Below, one piece after another: positions 32,864 through 42,103 of a DNA stretch of 64,000 nt. The translations under genes and the position numbers were made by a program. The notes beneath the pieces were generated by a model. It saw only the letters and a list, made by a program, of their open reading frames with translations, was not told the DNA's origin and ran no database searches. Each line of letters starts with the position of its first letter. Within the stretch, counting starts at the first letter, position 1. This DNA is from CAZQRP01 sp964596125 (GTDB lineage Bacteria > Chloroflexota > Dehalococcoidia > GIF9 > UBA5629): positions 1-64,000 of the forward strand of contig CAZQRP010000006.1 of the NCBI GenBank assembly GCA_964596125.1. Direction: 5' to 3'.

Positions 32864-34717
32864 TTATTTGACCTGAATTGCTTCATGCTTGCACTCGCTC
32901 CTGCAAATGCTGCATTTCTGGCATAGCTCAGGATTAATTACGTGCGGCTCCTTTTTCTCGCCGCTGATAGCGCCGTGGATGCACGCCCGCTTACATCTTC
33001 CACAGCCGTTACATTTCTCCACGTCTATGGAATACTCGATAAGAGCCTTGCATACACCGGCAGGACATCCCTTATTGTTAATATGTGCTTCGTATTCCTC
33101 ACGGAAATAGCGTAACGTGGAAAGCACGGGATTCGCTGCGGTCTTCCCCAGCCCGCAAAGCGATGTTTGAGTAACCGTGTCAGCTAATTCTTCGAGGAGG
33201 TCTATCTGTTCGGGAGTACCACGACCTTCAGTGATATCAGTGATAATCTCGAGCATACGATCGATTCCCAAACGGCAGGGGACACACATACCGCACGATT
33301 CATCCTGTAAGAACGTAAGGAAATATCTAGCCACGTCCACCATACAGGAACTTTCGTCCATGACCACCATACCACCTGAGCCTATCATAGAACCTGCCTC
33401 GTAAAGCACGTCGAAGTCCACCGGCAGGTCGAATTTATCAACAGGCAGACAGCCCCCAGATGGGCCGCCGGTCTGGACCGCTTTAATTGCTCTACCATCT
33501 GTGGCTCCGCCACCAATGTCGAACAAAATATCTCGTATAGGTGTACCCATGGCGACCTCAACCAGGCCGGTGTTTTTTATGCGGCCGGTCAAAGCGAGAA
33601 TTTTTGTTCCCTTACTCCCCTTGGTTCCTTTAGAAGCAAACCAGTTGGCACCGTTCAGAATTATGGGAGGGATGTTAGCCCATGTTTCTACATTATTGAG
33701 AATGGTCGGTTTGTGCCATAGACCGTCAACAACTGTGTGTACATCCTTGGGGCGCGGCTCGCCTACTTTGCCCTCTAGGGAAGCCATGAGCGCCGTCGAT
33801 TCCCCGCAGACGAAGGCACCACCACCCCTGGCAATGTCAACGTCGAATGAAAAGGATGATCCCAGGATATCTTCACCGAGGAGACCGAACCTTCTGGCCT
33901 GTTGAACGGCTAACCGAGCATGTTTCACCGCCAGAGGGTATTCATTACGAACATAGATATAGCCCTTTGTGGCGCCAATGGCGTAAGCGCCAATCATCAT
34001 ACCTTCCAGTACCAGATACGGATTGCCTTCCAATACGCAGCGGTCCATATACGCGCCGGGATCGCCTTCATCCGCATTGCAGATGACATATTTCTCGTCA
34101 CCAGATGCTTCGTAACATTCCGTCCACTTTCGCCAGGTAGGGAAACCGCCGCCGCCCCGTCCTCTCAAACCTGATACCCTGATTTCGTGGATAATTTCCT
34201 CAGATGTCAAGCTGCCAATAGTCTTCGATAACGACGAAAAGCCACCGGTAGCAATGTAATCTTCTATGGAGCAGGGATCGACCTCTTTATTACGGGACAA
34301 CAACTGGCGGTCCTGGGCGATGTAGAAAGGAATTTCAGACTCGGCACGGATCTTTTTACCGGAAACCGGGTCAGTGTAAAGCAGCCCTTCTATTATTTCG
34401 CCTGTTTGCAGGGTTCTGGTAACGATATCATGAGTATCTTCGGGAGTCACATGACAATAAAAGATGTTACCCGGTTCTATTACCATGATAGGGCCTTGCT
34501 CACAGAAACCGTGACATCCTGTTATACGTAAATGGACTGTTGAATCCATTTCCTGTGCGAGCAGTTCCTCATGTATAACATCAATGACGTTCTGGCTGCG
34601 TGACGCCTTGCATCCCGTACCACCGCATATAATAATTGTTTTACTTTTTTTCTTTCTATCGAGGAGAAGCTGCTGACCCATAGCCTCCAGGTCTTCTTTA
34701 CTGGCAAGCTTAGGCAT
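32864..34717 (-). CDS. NuoF-like NADH-binding diaphorase subunit
   Basis: The 617-aa protein has a thioredoxin-like [2Fe-2S] N-terminal domain (CGGTGCKASRS, CHGFC), then the NADH and FMN sites GLRGRGGGGFPTW and CGESTALMASLEG, and the SCGMCVPCRLG [4Fe-4S] motif. A C-terminal bacterial-type ferredoxin with two CxxCxxCxxxC clusters (CNGCGRCKRAC, CQKCSICRSEC) extends it. This extended form is typical of HydB, Hnd-like or FdhB subunits of electron-bifurcating complexes. It overlaps the NuoE-like gene by 8 bases. The catalytic partner is absent. Confidence 0.94.
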   Translation of the reverse strand: MPKLASKEDLEAMGQQLLLDRKKKSKTIIICGGTGCKASRSQNVIDVIHEELLAQEMDSTVHLRITGCHGFCEQGPIMVIEPGNIFYCHVTPEDTHDIVTRTLQTGEIIEGLLYTDPVSGKKIRAESEIPFYIAQDRQLLSRNKEVDPCSIEDYIATGGFSSLSKTIGSLTSEEIIHEIRVSGLRGRGGGGFPTWRKWTECYEASGDEKYVICNADEGDPGAYMDRCVLEGNPYLVLEGMMIGAYAIGATKGYIYVRNEYPLAVKHARLAVQQARRFGLLGEDILGSSFSFDVDIARGGGAFVCGESTALMASLEGKVGEPRPKDVHTVVDGLWHKPTILNNVETWANIPPIILNGANWFASKGTKGSKGTKILALTGRIKNTGLVEVAMGTPIRDILFDIGGGATDGRAIKAVQTGGPSGGCLPVDKFDLPVDFDVLYEAGSMIGSGGMVVMDESSCMVDVARYFLTFLQDESCGMCVPCRLGIDRMLEIITDITEGRGTPEQIDLLEELADTVTQTSLCGLGKTAANPVLSTLRYFREEYEAHINNKGCPAGVCKALIEYSIDVEKCNGCGRCKRACIHGAISGEKKEPHVINPELCQKCSICRSECKHEAIQVK

Positions 34718-35192
34718 GCTTGACCTCCTCCTTTTCTTCGTGATTAAGCGAGTTTATAAGTTTCCGGAGCTTCGCAGGAGTCATGTGGTGACCGAGAGTC
34801 CCATTTTCAGACGCAATCGGCCCTAAAGCACAGGCACCAAGACAATTAACGTGTTCAATAGAAAACATACCGTCATCAGTTACCTCACCAGGTTTGATAC
34901 CTAGCTGGCTCATAGCCTGGTCCAGAAGGAGTTGGGCGCCGCGTACATGACAAGCGGTGCCATTGCATATGGTAACAACGTATTTCCCGCTCGGCTTGAG
35001 TTTAAAGGCTTTGTAGAAGGAGGCCACCCGGTAGACCTCTATAAAGGGTACGCCCAGAGTTTTCGATATTTCTCTCATAGCTTCCTCAGATATATACCCG
35101 TAGCTTTCCTGTACATCCTGCAGCACTTCAATCAGTTGGTGGGGTTGGCTGCTGCGTCCTTTCAGTATAGACTCCAGCTTTGATAGATTCAT
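34710..35192 (-). CDS. NuoE-like [2Fe-2S] subunit
   Basis: The start ATG 35192 follows AAAGGAGGTTTCC; an upstream ATG at 35219 has no such site. The 160-aa thioredoxin-fold protein carries the four cluster cysteines in CNGTACHVRGA and NCLGACALGP. It is the first gene of the diaphorase operon (E-F-HoxU-like), and its upstream region is shared with the divergent regulator gene. Together the three subunits would oxidise NADH or bifurcate electrons toward ferredoxin. Confidence 0.93.
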   Translation of the reverse strand: MNLSKLESILKGRSSQPHQLIEVLQDVQESYGYISEEAMREISKTLGVPFIEVYRVASFYKAFKLKPSGKYVVTICNGTACHVRGAQLLLDQAMSQLGIKPGEVTDDGMFSIEHVNCLGACALGPIASENGTLGHHMTPAKLRKLINSLNHEEKEEVKHA

Positions 35193-35343
35193 GGAAACCT
35201 CCTTTGCTTCAATCCGCAAATTATTTACCAGTTGACTTTACCTATTCTATAAGGTAATCTAAGGGGAGTAAATACGGAATAAATACCATGATATTGCCTA
35301 TGTTAAATGGGTATTATTAGTATTTAATTAGTGCCAGTATGAT

Positions 35344-35360
35344 GCCTATAAAAAATAGGC
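35344..35360. promoter_or_regulatory. inverted repeat GCCTAT-N5-ATAGGC, probable operator
   Basis: A perfect 6+5+6 inverted repeat lies 15 bases before the regulator's start codon and immediately upstream of its AAAAAGGAGG. A related half (GCCTATGTTAAATGGG) occurs near 35297. The position between divergent genes suggests binding by the regulator itself. Confidence 0.5.
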
Positions 35361-35375
35361 AAAAAGGAGGCGTTC

Positions 35376-36356
35376 ATGGCTAAAAAGAAGGTGGTAGCAA
35401 ATGATAGTAATAATGATATAAGGTTCCCTAATACGGAACTGGCCCGGCTTTGGCGAATTCCATTCAGTGATGAGACTGAGCAACCAAAGGTTGAAAACGA
35501 GCTCCGCGAGCGTATAAAGGAGCTGAACTGTCTGTACGGAGTATCGCAGCTAGCCGAGCGTCACTTTAACTCCCTCGACAATCTGCTTGAGGAACTGGTC
35601 AACTTTTTACCCCATTCATGGCAGTATCCGGATATTACCTGCGCAAGGATTGTCTTTAAAGAAAACACTTACAAGAGTGAAGGATTCAAAGTCACGGAAT
35701 GGCGGCAGTCTTCACGGATTTATGTGTACAGCGAATCGGTAGGTGAATTATCGATTTTCTATCTGGAGGAATGTCCGCCTGCTGATGAAGGACCTTTCCT
35801 TGCGGAAGAGCGCGCTCTACTGGATGCACTGGCGGACCAGATTGGCATTATTGCAACACGTATTTCTGCCGAAATGGAATTGCAGGACATTAACAAACAA
35901 CTGAGCCTGGAGCGGAAAGCTTTGCAGGAGTCGAACACGGCCCTTCGAGCAGTTTTAAGCAGGATTGAGGATGAGAAAAATGAAATCTATAGGAATATTA
36001 AAACGAATGTCGATAAAATTTTAATGCCTATTTTAATCGCTATGTCTTTAGAATTACCTCATACTCAGAGTAAATATATAGAGATGCTCAAGACAAACCT
36101 GGAGGAAATTACATCGCAGTTTGTCAGGCATTTATCGAACTCATATCACTCTCTGACACCGATAGAAATCACAATCTGCAATATGATCCGGAATGGCATG
36201 AGAACCAAGGAAATAGCCCAGACAAGAGGAGTATCCGCGGCTACTATCAATCGCCACCGGGAAAATATACGGAGAAAGCTAAAAATTACCAACAATGACG
36301 TGAATCTTGCTACGTATCTGCAATCAAGTATGTGGAGAGAAGAGACGAAGTTGTAA
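35376..36356 (+). CDS. LuxR-type transcription regulator with GAF-like N-terminus
   Basis: The 326-aa protein begins with a charged segment, then a GAF-like sensory domain (about 50-170, ending LLDALADQIGIIATRISAE), a coiled coil around 175-215 and a C-terminal LuxR helix-turn-helix (LTPIEITICNMIRNGMRTKE and GVSAATINRHRENIRRKLKI). No phosphoacceptor domain is present, so it probably responds to a ligand or partner kinase. It diverges from the diaphorase operon with 183 bases between the starts, so control of that operon is likely. Confidence 0.85.
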   Translation: MAKKKVVANDSNNDIRFPNTELARLWRIPFSDETEQPKVENELRERIKELNCLYGVSQLAERHFNSLDNLLEELVNFLPHSWQYPDITCARIVFKENTYKSEGFKVTEWRQSSRIYVYSESVGELSIFYLEECPPADEGPFLAEERALLDALADQIGIIATRISAEMELQDINKQLSLERKALQESNTALRAVLSRIEDEKNEIYRNIKTNVDKILMPILIAMSLELPHTQSKYIEMLKTNLEEITSQFVRHLSNSYHSLTPIEITICNMIRNGMRTKEIAQTRGVSAATINRHRENIRRKLKITNNDVNLATYLQSSMWREETKL

Positions 36357-36728
36357 ACGGATAAAGCTTTTTATCCTGATTTATACAGGTACATGATGAG
36401 AACATCAATTACAGGGTTTCCTTTTCTTACTTATCAGTTGGATAATGAGAATAGAGGATAACCATTTGAAACAATAATTCGGGTGCAACACTCAGAACTC
36501 AGTACAATGAATATGATTGACGACAGTTAACTATCGAATAGAGGACAAGTTCTTCAGCGGAATTACTAATCTAATTAAACCGTATCTTTGCCACCAGGGC
36601 GAGAGCGTACAGGTAGTAGCCCGGAAATATTGAAAAAGCTTGCTTTGCCGGTTAAACTTTTAATTCATTATTTCGTTATTAAAGATAGTAGTCCGTAACA
36701 ACACCGGACATGAAAAACGAAAGGAGAT
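36357..36728. other. intergenic, no gene recognised
   Basis: Both strands were read. There is no RNA gene or hairpin terminator of note. The last bases carry the AAGGAGAT ribosome binding site of the following zinc-ribbon gene. Confidence 0.6.
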
Positions 36729-36875
36729 ATGAAGGTGCAAGCATATTGTATGAAGTGCCGCGCAAAGAAGGAGATGAAGAACGCCAGGCAGGTAACTATG
36801 AAGAACGGCAGGCCCGCCACCCAGGGCACATGTTCGGTGTGCGGGACCAAGATGTTCAGAATAGGGAAGGGTTGA
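36729..36875 (+). CDS. DUF5679-type zinc-ribbon miniprotein, 48 aa
   Basis: ATG 36729 overlaps the end of an AAGGAGAT-like site, with AAAGGAG directly upstream. The peptide reads YCMKCRAKKEMKNARQVTMK, then GRPATQGTCSVCGTKMFRI, two CxxC knuckles forming a rubredoxin-like zinc ribbon. I recognise it as the DUF5679 family, common in Chloroflexota and archaea, function unknown. A terminator follows at 36901. It is in a different frame from the long ORF that covers it. Confidence 0.9.
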   Translation: MKVQAYCMKCRAKKEMKNARQVTMKNGRPATQGTCSVCGTKMFRIGKG

Positions 36876-36900
36876 ATCACACTTCAGCCACTGGCTGACT

Positions 36901-36948
36901 GAAAGGCTGGATGTCCATAGAGAGCGGGGAGTCCAGCCTTTCTTTATA
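36901..36948 (+). terminator. Rho-independent terminator
   Basis: An 11-bp stem GAAAGGCTGGA/TCCAGCCTTTC encloses a 20-base loop and is followed by TTTAT. It ends the zinc-ribbon transcript. Confidence 0.75.
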
Positions 36949-37093
36949 CTACAAGGTCACTATCCAGGCAGTTATGACCTTGCGATACCATGTCTTGCCG
37001 TTCAAGACTATGTGTAGACCTTGGTGAATAGTCCAGGACGGAAAGACCAGCGGCTGATTCGCTGTATTGTCAGCTTTTACCTAAAAGATATAC

Positions 37094-38014
37094 TCACCGA
37101 GGACAGATCAAACGGCCTATGTCCATTTTTGAACTGATGAGTTCATTACTTTTCTTATAGGACAGGTCATATCTCAACTTATAATCAACACTGCACCTTG
37201 GTGCAGTAGTTGGTGGAGCCGGCGACGATAGACAGGTCACTAAATGTTCGAGTCCCATATTCTTAAAATATCGTATCGGGCTCCTTATCTGGGATGTTCC
37301 ATTAAGAGGCGGAGCTATGTATATTTTATTGATTTCGATGCCAGCTTCACCCGGATTAACAAACAACTGTATATGTAACGTAGTATTGTAGGGCTTCGGC
37401 TTCCCGCTGCAATCTATACCACCTTCAGAAGAACAGGTTAAATCAAGCAAAATGAGTTCACCAGGCGGAATAACCAGATCAGTTATTTCTTTCAGATCAC
37501 GCAGTTCCTGCTTACTGATTTCAAACTCGACAAACTTGCCCAGGTCATTAATAGCCCTGGCATACTCCTTTTGCCACACAAAAGCGTTGCCCCTCACATA
37601 ATAGGCGCCTGCATAAACCGGATCAATCTCTATCGCCCTGTCACAGTCCGCAATAGCTTTATCCCACTCATCGCTATACGCATAGATTTTACTTCGCTCA
37701 TAGTAAGCTTTGGCATACCCGGGATCAAGCTCTATAGCTTTTGTTAAATCCCGAATAGCCTGTTCGTACTGGCCTTCCCGAGATAAAGCGATGCCTTGTT
37801 CGTAGTACTGCTCTGCCGTTACCGGTGCCGGCGCCAGGCTGGATACAGGTTTCGTAGAAGGTGTTGTTACAGGCATATGTTCCTGCCTGGCACAAGCATT
37901 AAGCAGTACCATTCCTGCTACTGTGAGCAGCAAGAGGATGATACAACCCGATCGTAGTCTTTTAAATCTTCCCCCCACTGTACTTTTATTCCTCGTGATT
38001 ACCTCATTCACCAC
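37094..38014 (-). CDS. TPR-repeat lipoprotein
   Basis: The 306-aa protein has a basic N-terminus and lipoprotein signal (LLLLTVAGMVLLNACAR), a Pro/Thr linker, then three TPR units from about residue 68 (AEQYYEQGIALSREGQYEQA, KAYYERSKIYAYSDEWDKA, GAYYVRGNAFVWQKEYARA). The C-terminal 140 residues form a beta-rich domain of unknown type. TPRs mediate protein contacts, so a surface or periplasmic scaffold is inferred. The next gene upstream ends 3 bases away, giving an operon. Confidence 0.82.
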   Translation of the reverse strand: MVNEVITRNKSTVGGRFKRLRSGCIILLLLTVAGMVLLNACARQEHMPVTTPSTKPVSSLAPAPVTAEQYYEQGIALSREGQYEQAIRDLTKAIELDPGYAKAYYERSKIYAYSDEWDKAIADCDRAIEIDPVYAGAYYVRGNAFVWQKEYARAINDLGKFVEFEISKQELRDLKEITDLVIPPGELILLDLTCSSEGGIDCSGKPKPYNTTLHIQLFVNPGEAGIEINKIYIAPPLNGTSQIRSPIRYFKNMGLEHLVTCLSSPAPPTTAPRCSVDYKLRYDLSYKKSNELISSKMDIGRLICPR

Positions 38015-38017
38015 TAT

Positions 38018-38923
38018 TCACAAGGTTTGAGCAAGCGCTACCCTTTCCCCTTCAGAGACATTCAATCGACGCCCCATTGGATTAAGGTAACGTACCTGAT
38101 ACTCTGCATTTCCTACGTCTTCAACGAGCGTAAGCCCGCGCATGGCCAGATATCGGGCAAGCTCAGCCGGATTTATACCGAATATCCAGGGCATTCCTAT
38201 GCTCTCAGCGTGTGAGACTACCTTCTGGTCGTCTTCAGAACGTCCGGTGCCATCGATTATTCCGCTGTTAATGTAGGTAAACACAATCTTACTTCCGGCG
38301 GGAGTGTTGCCGGAGACAAATCTCAGAGTGGCATCTACAGCCTCTGCTGTAATATACTGTGTCACTCCCTCACAGATGATAAAGGTTTTTGCATCAGTGC
38401 GAAAGCCCGCTGTCAACATTACGTCCCCGAGTACTTGCCGGTTAAAGTCAATAGGAACAAAGGTAACATGCGATGGTAAGTTTCCTAATAATCGCTGTAA
38501 ACGTTTCTTTTTCTGTGTTTGTGGTGTCTGCAAATCAACCTCAAAGACAGAGAGACGGTCGATCCCGGGGATGCGATAAGCACGGCTGTCGAAACCGGCG
38601 CCAAGGACGACCACCTGTTCAACGCCCCCCTTCATTGCGTCATGTAGGACATCATCGATGTACCGTGCCCTGCATAGTAAACTCCCTATAATGCCGGGAA
38701 ACTGCCGCTCCCGCATTTTGAGTAGACTATTACGAAGGCTTGGAATACGCATAAGTCTGATGACAAGCTGCCACAAAGGCGGCAGCAGACCGATGGTGAA
38801 GCGATCATCGAAGAGACGCTCTGCCTCAGGTTGATAAGACTCTGCTGCTCTCAGGGCTGCTGGGCCCAGAGCTGAAAAACTTGCACCGTCAGACTTCATT
38901 ATGACTATAGTAAACCCCGGCAT
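38018..38923 (-). CDS. leucine-carboxyl-methyltransferase-type SAM methyltransferase
   Basis: The 301-aa protein has the LCMT/Ppm1 (TIGR00027-like) signature: LCRARYIDDVL, VVVLGAGFDSRAYRIPG as the SAM-binding loop near residue 115, VFEVDLQTPQTQKKK and the ICEGVTQYI block. Enzymes of this class methylate carboxyl groups of small molecules or polyketides. The start is uncertain; ATG 38899 (MKSDGAS) is an alternative, and neither has a clear ribosome binding site. It precedes the TPR lipoprotein with 3 bases between them. Confidence 0.85.
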   Translation of the reverse strand: MPGFTIVIMKSDGASFSALGPAALRAAESYQPEAERLFDDRFTIGLLPPLWQLVIRLMRIPSLRNSLLKMRERQFPGIIGSLLCRARYIDDVLHDAMKGGVEQVVVLGAGFDSRAYRIPGIDRLSVFEVDLQTPQTQKKKRLQRLLGNLPSHVTFVPIDFNRQVLGDVMLTAGFRTDAKTFIICEGVTQYITAEAVDATLRFVSGNTPAGSKIVFTYINSGIIDGTGRSEDDQKVVSHAESIGMPWIFGINPAELARYLAMRGLTLVEDVGNAEYQVRYLNPMGRRLNVSEGERVALAQTL

Positions 38924-39026
38924 GCGAGACTGTCAATGTACACAATCAACGATACGTCTTTTCGCATGACAAGAAGCCGCAGTCGTCAGGAATTCAGAGG
39001 ACAGGTCTGTATCTTTATTACGGAGT

Positions 39027-39098
39027 TCATATAAAAAGACCGCTCACAGTCGCTTCTGATGCCTTGAGAAAATCTCTACGATTTAACTCCGTAGTTGA
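39027..39098 (-). pseudogene. relic of a twin-arginine signal peptide
   Basis: In one minus-strand frame, STTELNRRDFLKASEATVSG is followed by a few hydrophobic residues and a stop (39027). RRDFLK-type motifs plus a hydrophobic stretch define Tat signals of molybdopterin oxidoreductases and reductive dehalogenases. No start codon with a ribosome binding site lies close, and nothing continues after the stop, so this is a fragment at best. Confidence 0.4.
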
Positions 39099-39141
39099 GT
39101 CACTTCTTTTTGTGGTAAAACCGGTGCAAAGGTAAAGCCGT

Positions 39142-39324
39142 GATTGTGAGAATGTCTTAATGCAACTGGCCGCTGTGCGGTCTGCCATTGAAAGCGTGGA
39201 GGCGCTGGTGCTGAACAATTATATGAATCTCTGCTTCACCAAGGGAGAACAAGATGAAACGGCTAATATTGATTCTCTCACCAGAGCTGTTGCCATCTGG
39301 GGCAGGGTGCATGTAGGCGACTAA
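39142..39324 (+). pseudogene. 5'-truncated CsoR/FrmR-type metal-sensing repressor
   Basis: The frame DCENVLMQLAAVRSAIESVE and the following LVLNNYMNLCFTKGE match the C-terminal two-thirds of DUF156 proteins, including the first and third metal-ligand Cys. The central ligand His (NHLETC type) is Tyr here. The N-terminal helix with the RL.RI.GQ motif is missing and a stop lies just upstream in frame. An internal ATG at 39160 could still start a 54-aa product. Confidence 0.55.
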
Positions 39325-39501
39325 ACCCTATCCAGAAAGGACGACAAAGAAACGTTAAGGACCAAAGTCTCAGCAGACCATGATTCAGTTAAACGCAAAG
39401 GTACCTTCAAAAAGCTAAGGGATGAAATGCAAGCATTTCATCCCTTATACCATATCTCAGATGTATCAGTCAGAGATCGGTTCCGGCATACCCGGTAAAA
39501 T

Positions 39502-40695
39502 TCAGGAGACCTTCAGTACCAGCGCTGCCGCCGTATCACCGGCAGCACATCCGGCAAAAAGGCCGTAGCCGCCTCCGATTTTCACCAGTTCTTCAATGAG
39601 CTCGACTGTGCAGCGAGCTCCGGTCGGTCCCTGAGGATGACCGAATACAATCGAGCTGCCATAATTATTAAAAATTTTCTCAGGTATTTTCATAAGGCGG
39701 CCCATAATAATATCGTTTACACTAAAGGGATTATGTGTTTTGACTGCCGCCAGGTCTTTTACCTGTATCCCTGCATTTTTCAGAGCCATCTCTGCAGATG
39801 GGGTAACTGCTGCTGCCATTCTGGCCTTCTTGGCACGAGCATAACCATAGCTAAGAATCTGAATAGTTATCTTTTTATCTTTGCTTAATTCCTTAGCCTT
39901 TTCCTGCGTAGTCACAATCATACCCGCATTACCATCGGCGGGATGAGTCTGGGCACCAAAGGAAATACAACCTCCTTTAATTACTGGCTGTAATGGTGCC
40001 ATCCCCTCAGGAGTGCATGGGGTAATACCTTCATCCGTTGACACAACGACTGTCTTTTTCTTGGTAACCGCTATTTCAACCGGTATCATATAACCGCTCT
40101 GAAATTCATAGTCATTATCAGTACTCATTACATATTTTTCGTAGCGGCTTATAGCCATAGTATCAGATTCCTCCTTGGTGACACCTCCGTAATCAGCAGC
40201 GACGTTCTCCGCTGTTTGTACCATTGCTACTCCACCGTATGGATCATGGTTAAAATTATCCATCATCCAGTTTTCATGGATAACTTCGCCACCCGGACCT
40301 AAAGGATTTGGCCATACTGCGTGCTGACCATTTGAGCAACGATCCGTTGTTGCCACCAGGACATTCTTATATATTTCCGTTTCCACACCAGCCGCCGCCG
40401 TATAAATAGCAGTGGCACTGGTAGCACAGGCCTGGCTGATAATAGGACCGCTGATTTTATCATTGCCAATAAGTGCACAGAACCAGGGATTTGCATAAAA
40501 CCAGGCAGGCTGAGGAATAGTCTGTCCATAAACACATGCATCGAAAATATCCGGCGTATAGCCTCTCATCTCAAAGAACTTTCTTACTGTAGTAGCGGCG
40601 AGTTCTATGGCATTAACATTCTGGAATGACATCTGCCACCGAGAAAATGGCGAAGACCAATAACCTTTATATGGAATAAAACTTTTAGTGAACAT
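39502..40695 (-). CDS. thiolase-family acyltransferase (acetyl-CoA acetyltransferase type)
   Basis: The 397-aa protein has the thiolase layout: nucleophilic Cys90 in IISQACATSATAI, the GGVAMVQTAENVAADYG block of degradative thiolases, THNPFSVND near residue 335, the catalytic His in FGHPQGPTGAR near 362 and the second Cys in LFAGCAAGDTAA near 382. It should condense or cleave acyl-CoA. It is a single gene with a spaced promoter region, so its pathway is not shown by neighbours. It is close to the divergent thiolases of anaerobic beta-oxidation. Confidence 0.9.
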   Translation of the reverse strand: MFTKSFIPYKGYWSSPFSRWQMSFQNVNAIELAATTVRKFFEMRGYTPDIFDACVYGQTIPQPAWFYANPWFCALIGNDKISGPIISQACATSATAIYTAAAGVETEIYKNVLVATTDRCSNGQHAVWPNPLGPGGEVIHENWMMDNFNHDPYGGVAMVQTAENVAADYGGVTKEESDTMAISRYEKYVMSTDNDYEFQSGYMIPVEIAVTKKKTVVVSTDEGITPCTPEGMAPLQPVIKGGCISFGAQTHPADGNAGMIVTTQEKAKELSKDKKITIQILSYGYARAKKARMAAAVTPSAEMALKNAGIQVKDLAAVKTHNPFSVNDIIMGRLMKIPEKIFNNYGSSIVFGHPQGPTGARCTVELIEELVKIGGGYGLFAGCAAGDTAAALVLKVS

Positions 40696-40884
40696 AATTA
40701 CTCCTGTTTATGATTTTTTGCCCCGGCAACCACCCAGACCCGAGATAATCAGCTATATAGTATATAGTGCAGCAATAACAAAAGTCAAAGATATTTTGCA
40801 GTAGGTCCAGGATATATTGTATGGTTTTCATGCCCGGTCCGTACCGGTCTGCGGAGACTGCCCTATTTTTAGCAGGTCAGCATA

Positions 40885-41397
40885 TTACATAGCATTTTTA
40901 AACTCAGGCTGAAATTTCACTGTGCCAATCCGTCCCGCCAGTACCCCTTCGCGAATTTCCAGGAGCATCCCTGCTTCTTCGGGAACCTCAAATTCACAAC
41001 CGATATTCTCAGGTTTCGCCGGAACAAAACCAAACCTTGGGTAGTACGTCGGATGACCCTGCACAACCACTATTTCATGTCCCAGACGGCGGCATTCATC
41101 AAACCCACTCAACACAAGTTGTGTGCCGGTTCCCTTTCGCTGATATGCCGGCAACACGGCCATCGGTGCAAGTGCTATCGCCTCGAAGCTCGCTTTTTCA
41201 ACCTCGATAGTAACGGGACTGAACAAAATATGCCCTACAATCCGGCCTCCCTCCCCAGCAACAAGCAAAAGTGTTTCCACTGCTCGATTTCGAAGGTTGT
41301 CCACAAGTTCTGCCTCCTCTTTTTGACCAAATGCCCGCTCATTCACATTACTGACTGCCCGTATATCCTCTGGTTTTTCTCGGCTAATAATTGCCAC
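40885..41397 (-). CDS. GNAT-family N-acetyltransferase
   Basis: The 170-aa protein has the GNAT fold: an N-terminal AVSNVNERAFGQKEEAELV, VGHILFSPVTIE as the central strand, and the acetyl-CoA loop LPAYQRKGTGTQLV with the Q/R-x-x-G-x-G/A pattern, then VVQGHPTYYPRFGFVPA. It is close to the YhbS-like subgroup. The acceptor is unknown. The gene is monocistronic. Confidence 0.88.
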   Translation of the reverse strand: MAIISREKPEDIRAVSNVNERAFGQKEEAELVDNLRNRAVETLLLVAGEGGRIVGHILFSPVTIEVEKASFEAIALAPMAVLPAYQRKGTGTQLVLSGFDECRRLGHEIVVVQGHPTYYPRFGFVPAKPENIGCEFEVPEEAGMLLEIREGVLAGRIGTVKFQPEFKNAM

Positions 41398-41637
41398 TTT
41401 AAATACCTCTTACGTTCGATATTATGTAAAAAACTATAATTTTACCTGGGCTAATAGTACAACATCAATTTGCGGAAAAGCAGCCCGGAGCAGGGATCCC
41501 TACCAGGCCTTACCCGCCACACCCGTATGGCTATCGAATGAATCATGACCATTAAAGTTAAACAGGGGAGATCTGTTGTATTGACAATTGCATGACTTGA
41601 AGTTATAGTATCCCAATTACAGATGTGGGGTAAAAGT

Positions 41638-41922
41638 ATGGCAAATCAGATGTCAGAAGAGACTATCTACGAAGAGGCAAGAAAAAGGGTAGAAGCAAAG
41701 AGGGGCTTCTATAAACACCTTCTCGTTTACATTATCGTAAACATTATGCTCGTATTGATATGGGCGTTTGCCTCTGGTGGTGGTTATCCATGGTTCCTCT
41801 GGGTCTTGGGTTTCTGGGGTATTGGCGTAATATTTAATTATTTTGATGCGTTCGTGCGGCTGGGGAAAATAGATAAAGCAGCAATAGAAAAAGAAGCAGA
41901 GAAAATAAGAAAGGGGCAATAA
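41638..41922 (+). CDS. 2TM-domain protein, 94 aa
   Basis: The preferred start is ATG 41638 (MANQMSEE) after GGGGTAAAAGT; an in-frame ATG 15 bases earlier is the alternative. The protein has a short N-terminal helix EEARKRVEAKRGFYKHLLVY leading into two membrane helices with GGGYPWFLWVLGFWGIGV between them, the pattern of the bacterial 2TM domain often fused to histidine kinases. Here it stands alone, with a basic tail. Function unknown. Confidence 0.8.
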   Translation: MANQMSEETIYEEARKRVEAKRGFYKHLLVYIIVNIMLVLIWAFASGGGYPWFLWVLGFWGIGVIFNYFDAFVRLGKIDKAAIEKEAEKIRKGQ

Positions 41923-42103
41923 TAGCCCGGTCCTTCGTCTTAACGGTAGTTTTCAGATGCAGAGTACGTACTAATTGCTTGTTGTCCAGCAGGTAATGTT
42001 ACATGATCCGAAGTCGCCTATATTCATTATTTCAGGGCTGTATATCTGGTCTCTGAAAAATCTCCAGCAAGTAAGCAGTTTTAAAGCAGGGGCAGTACAG
42101 TAG

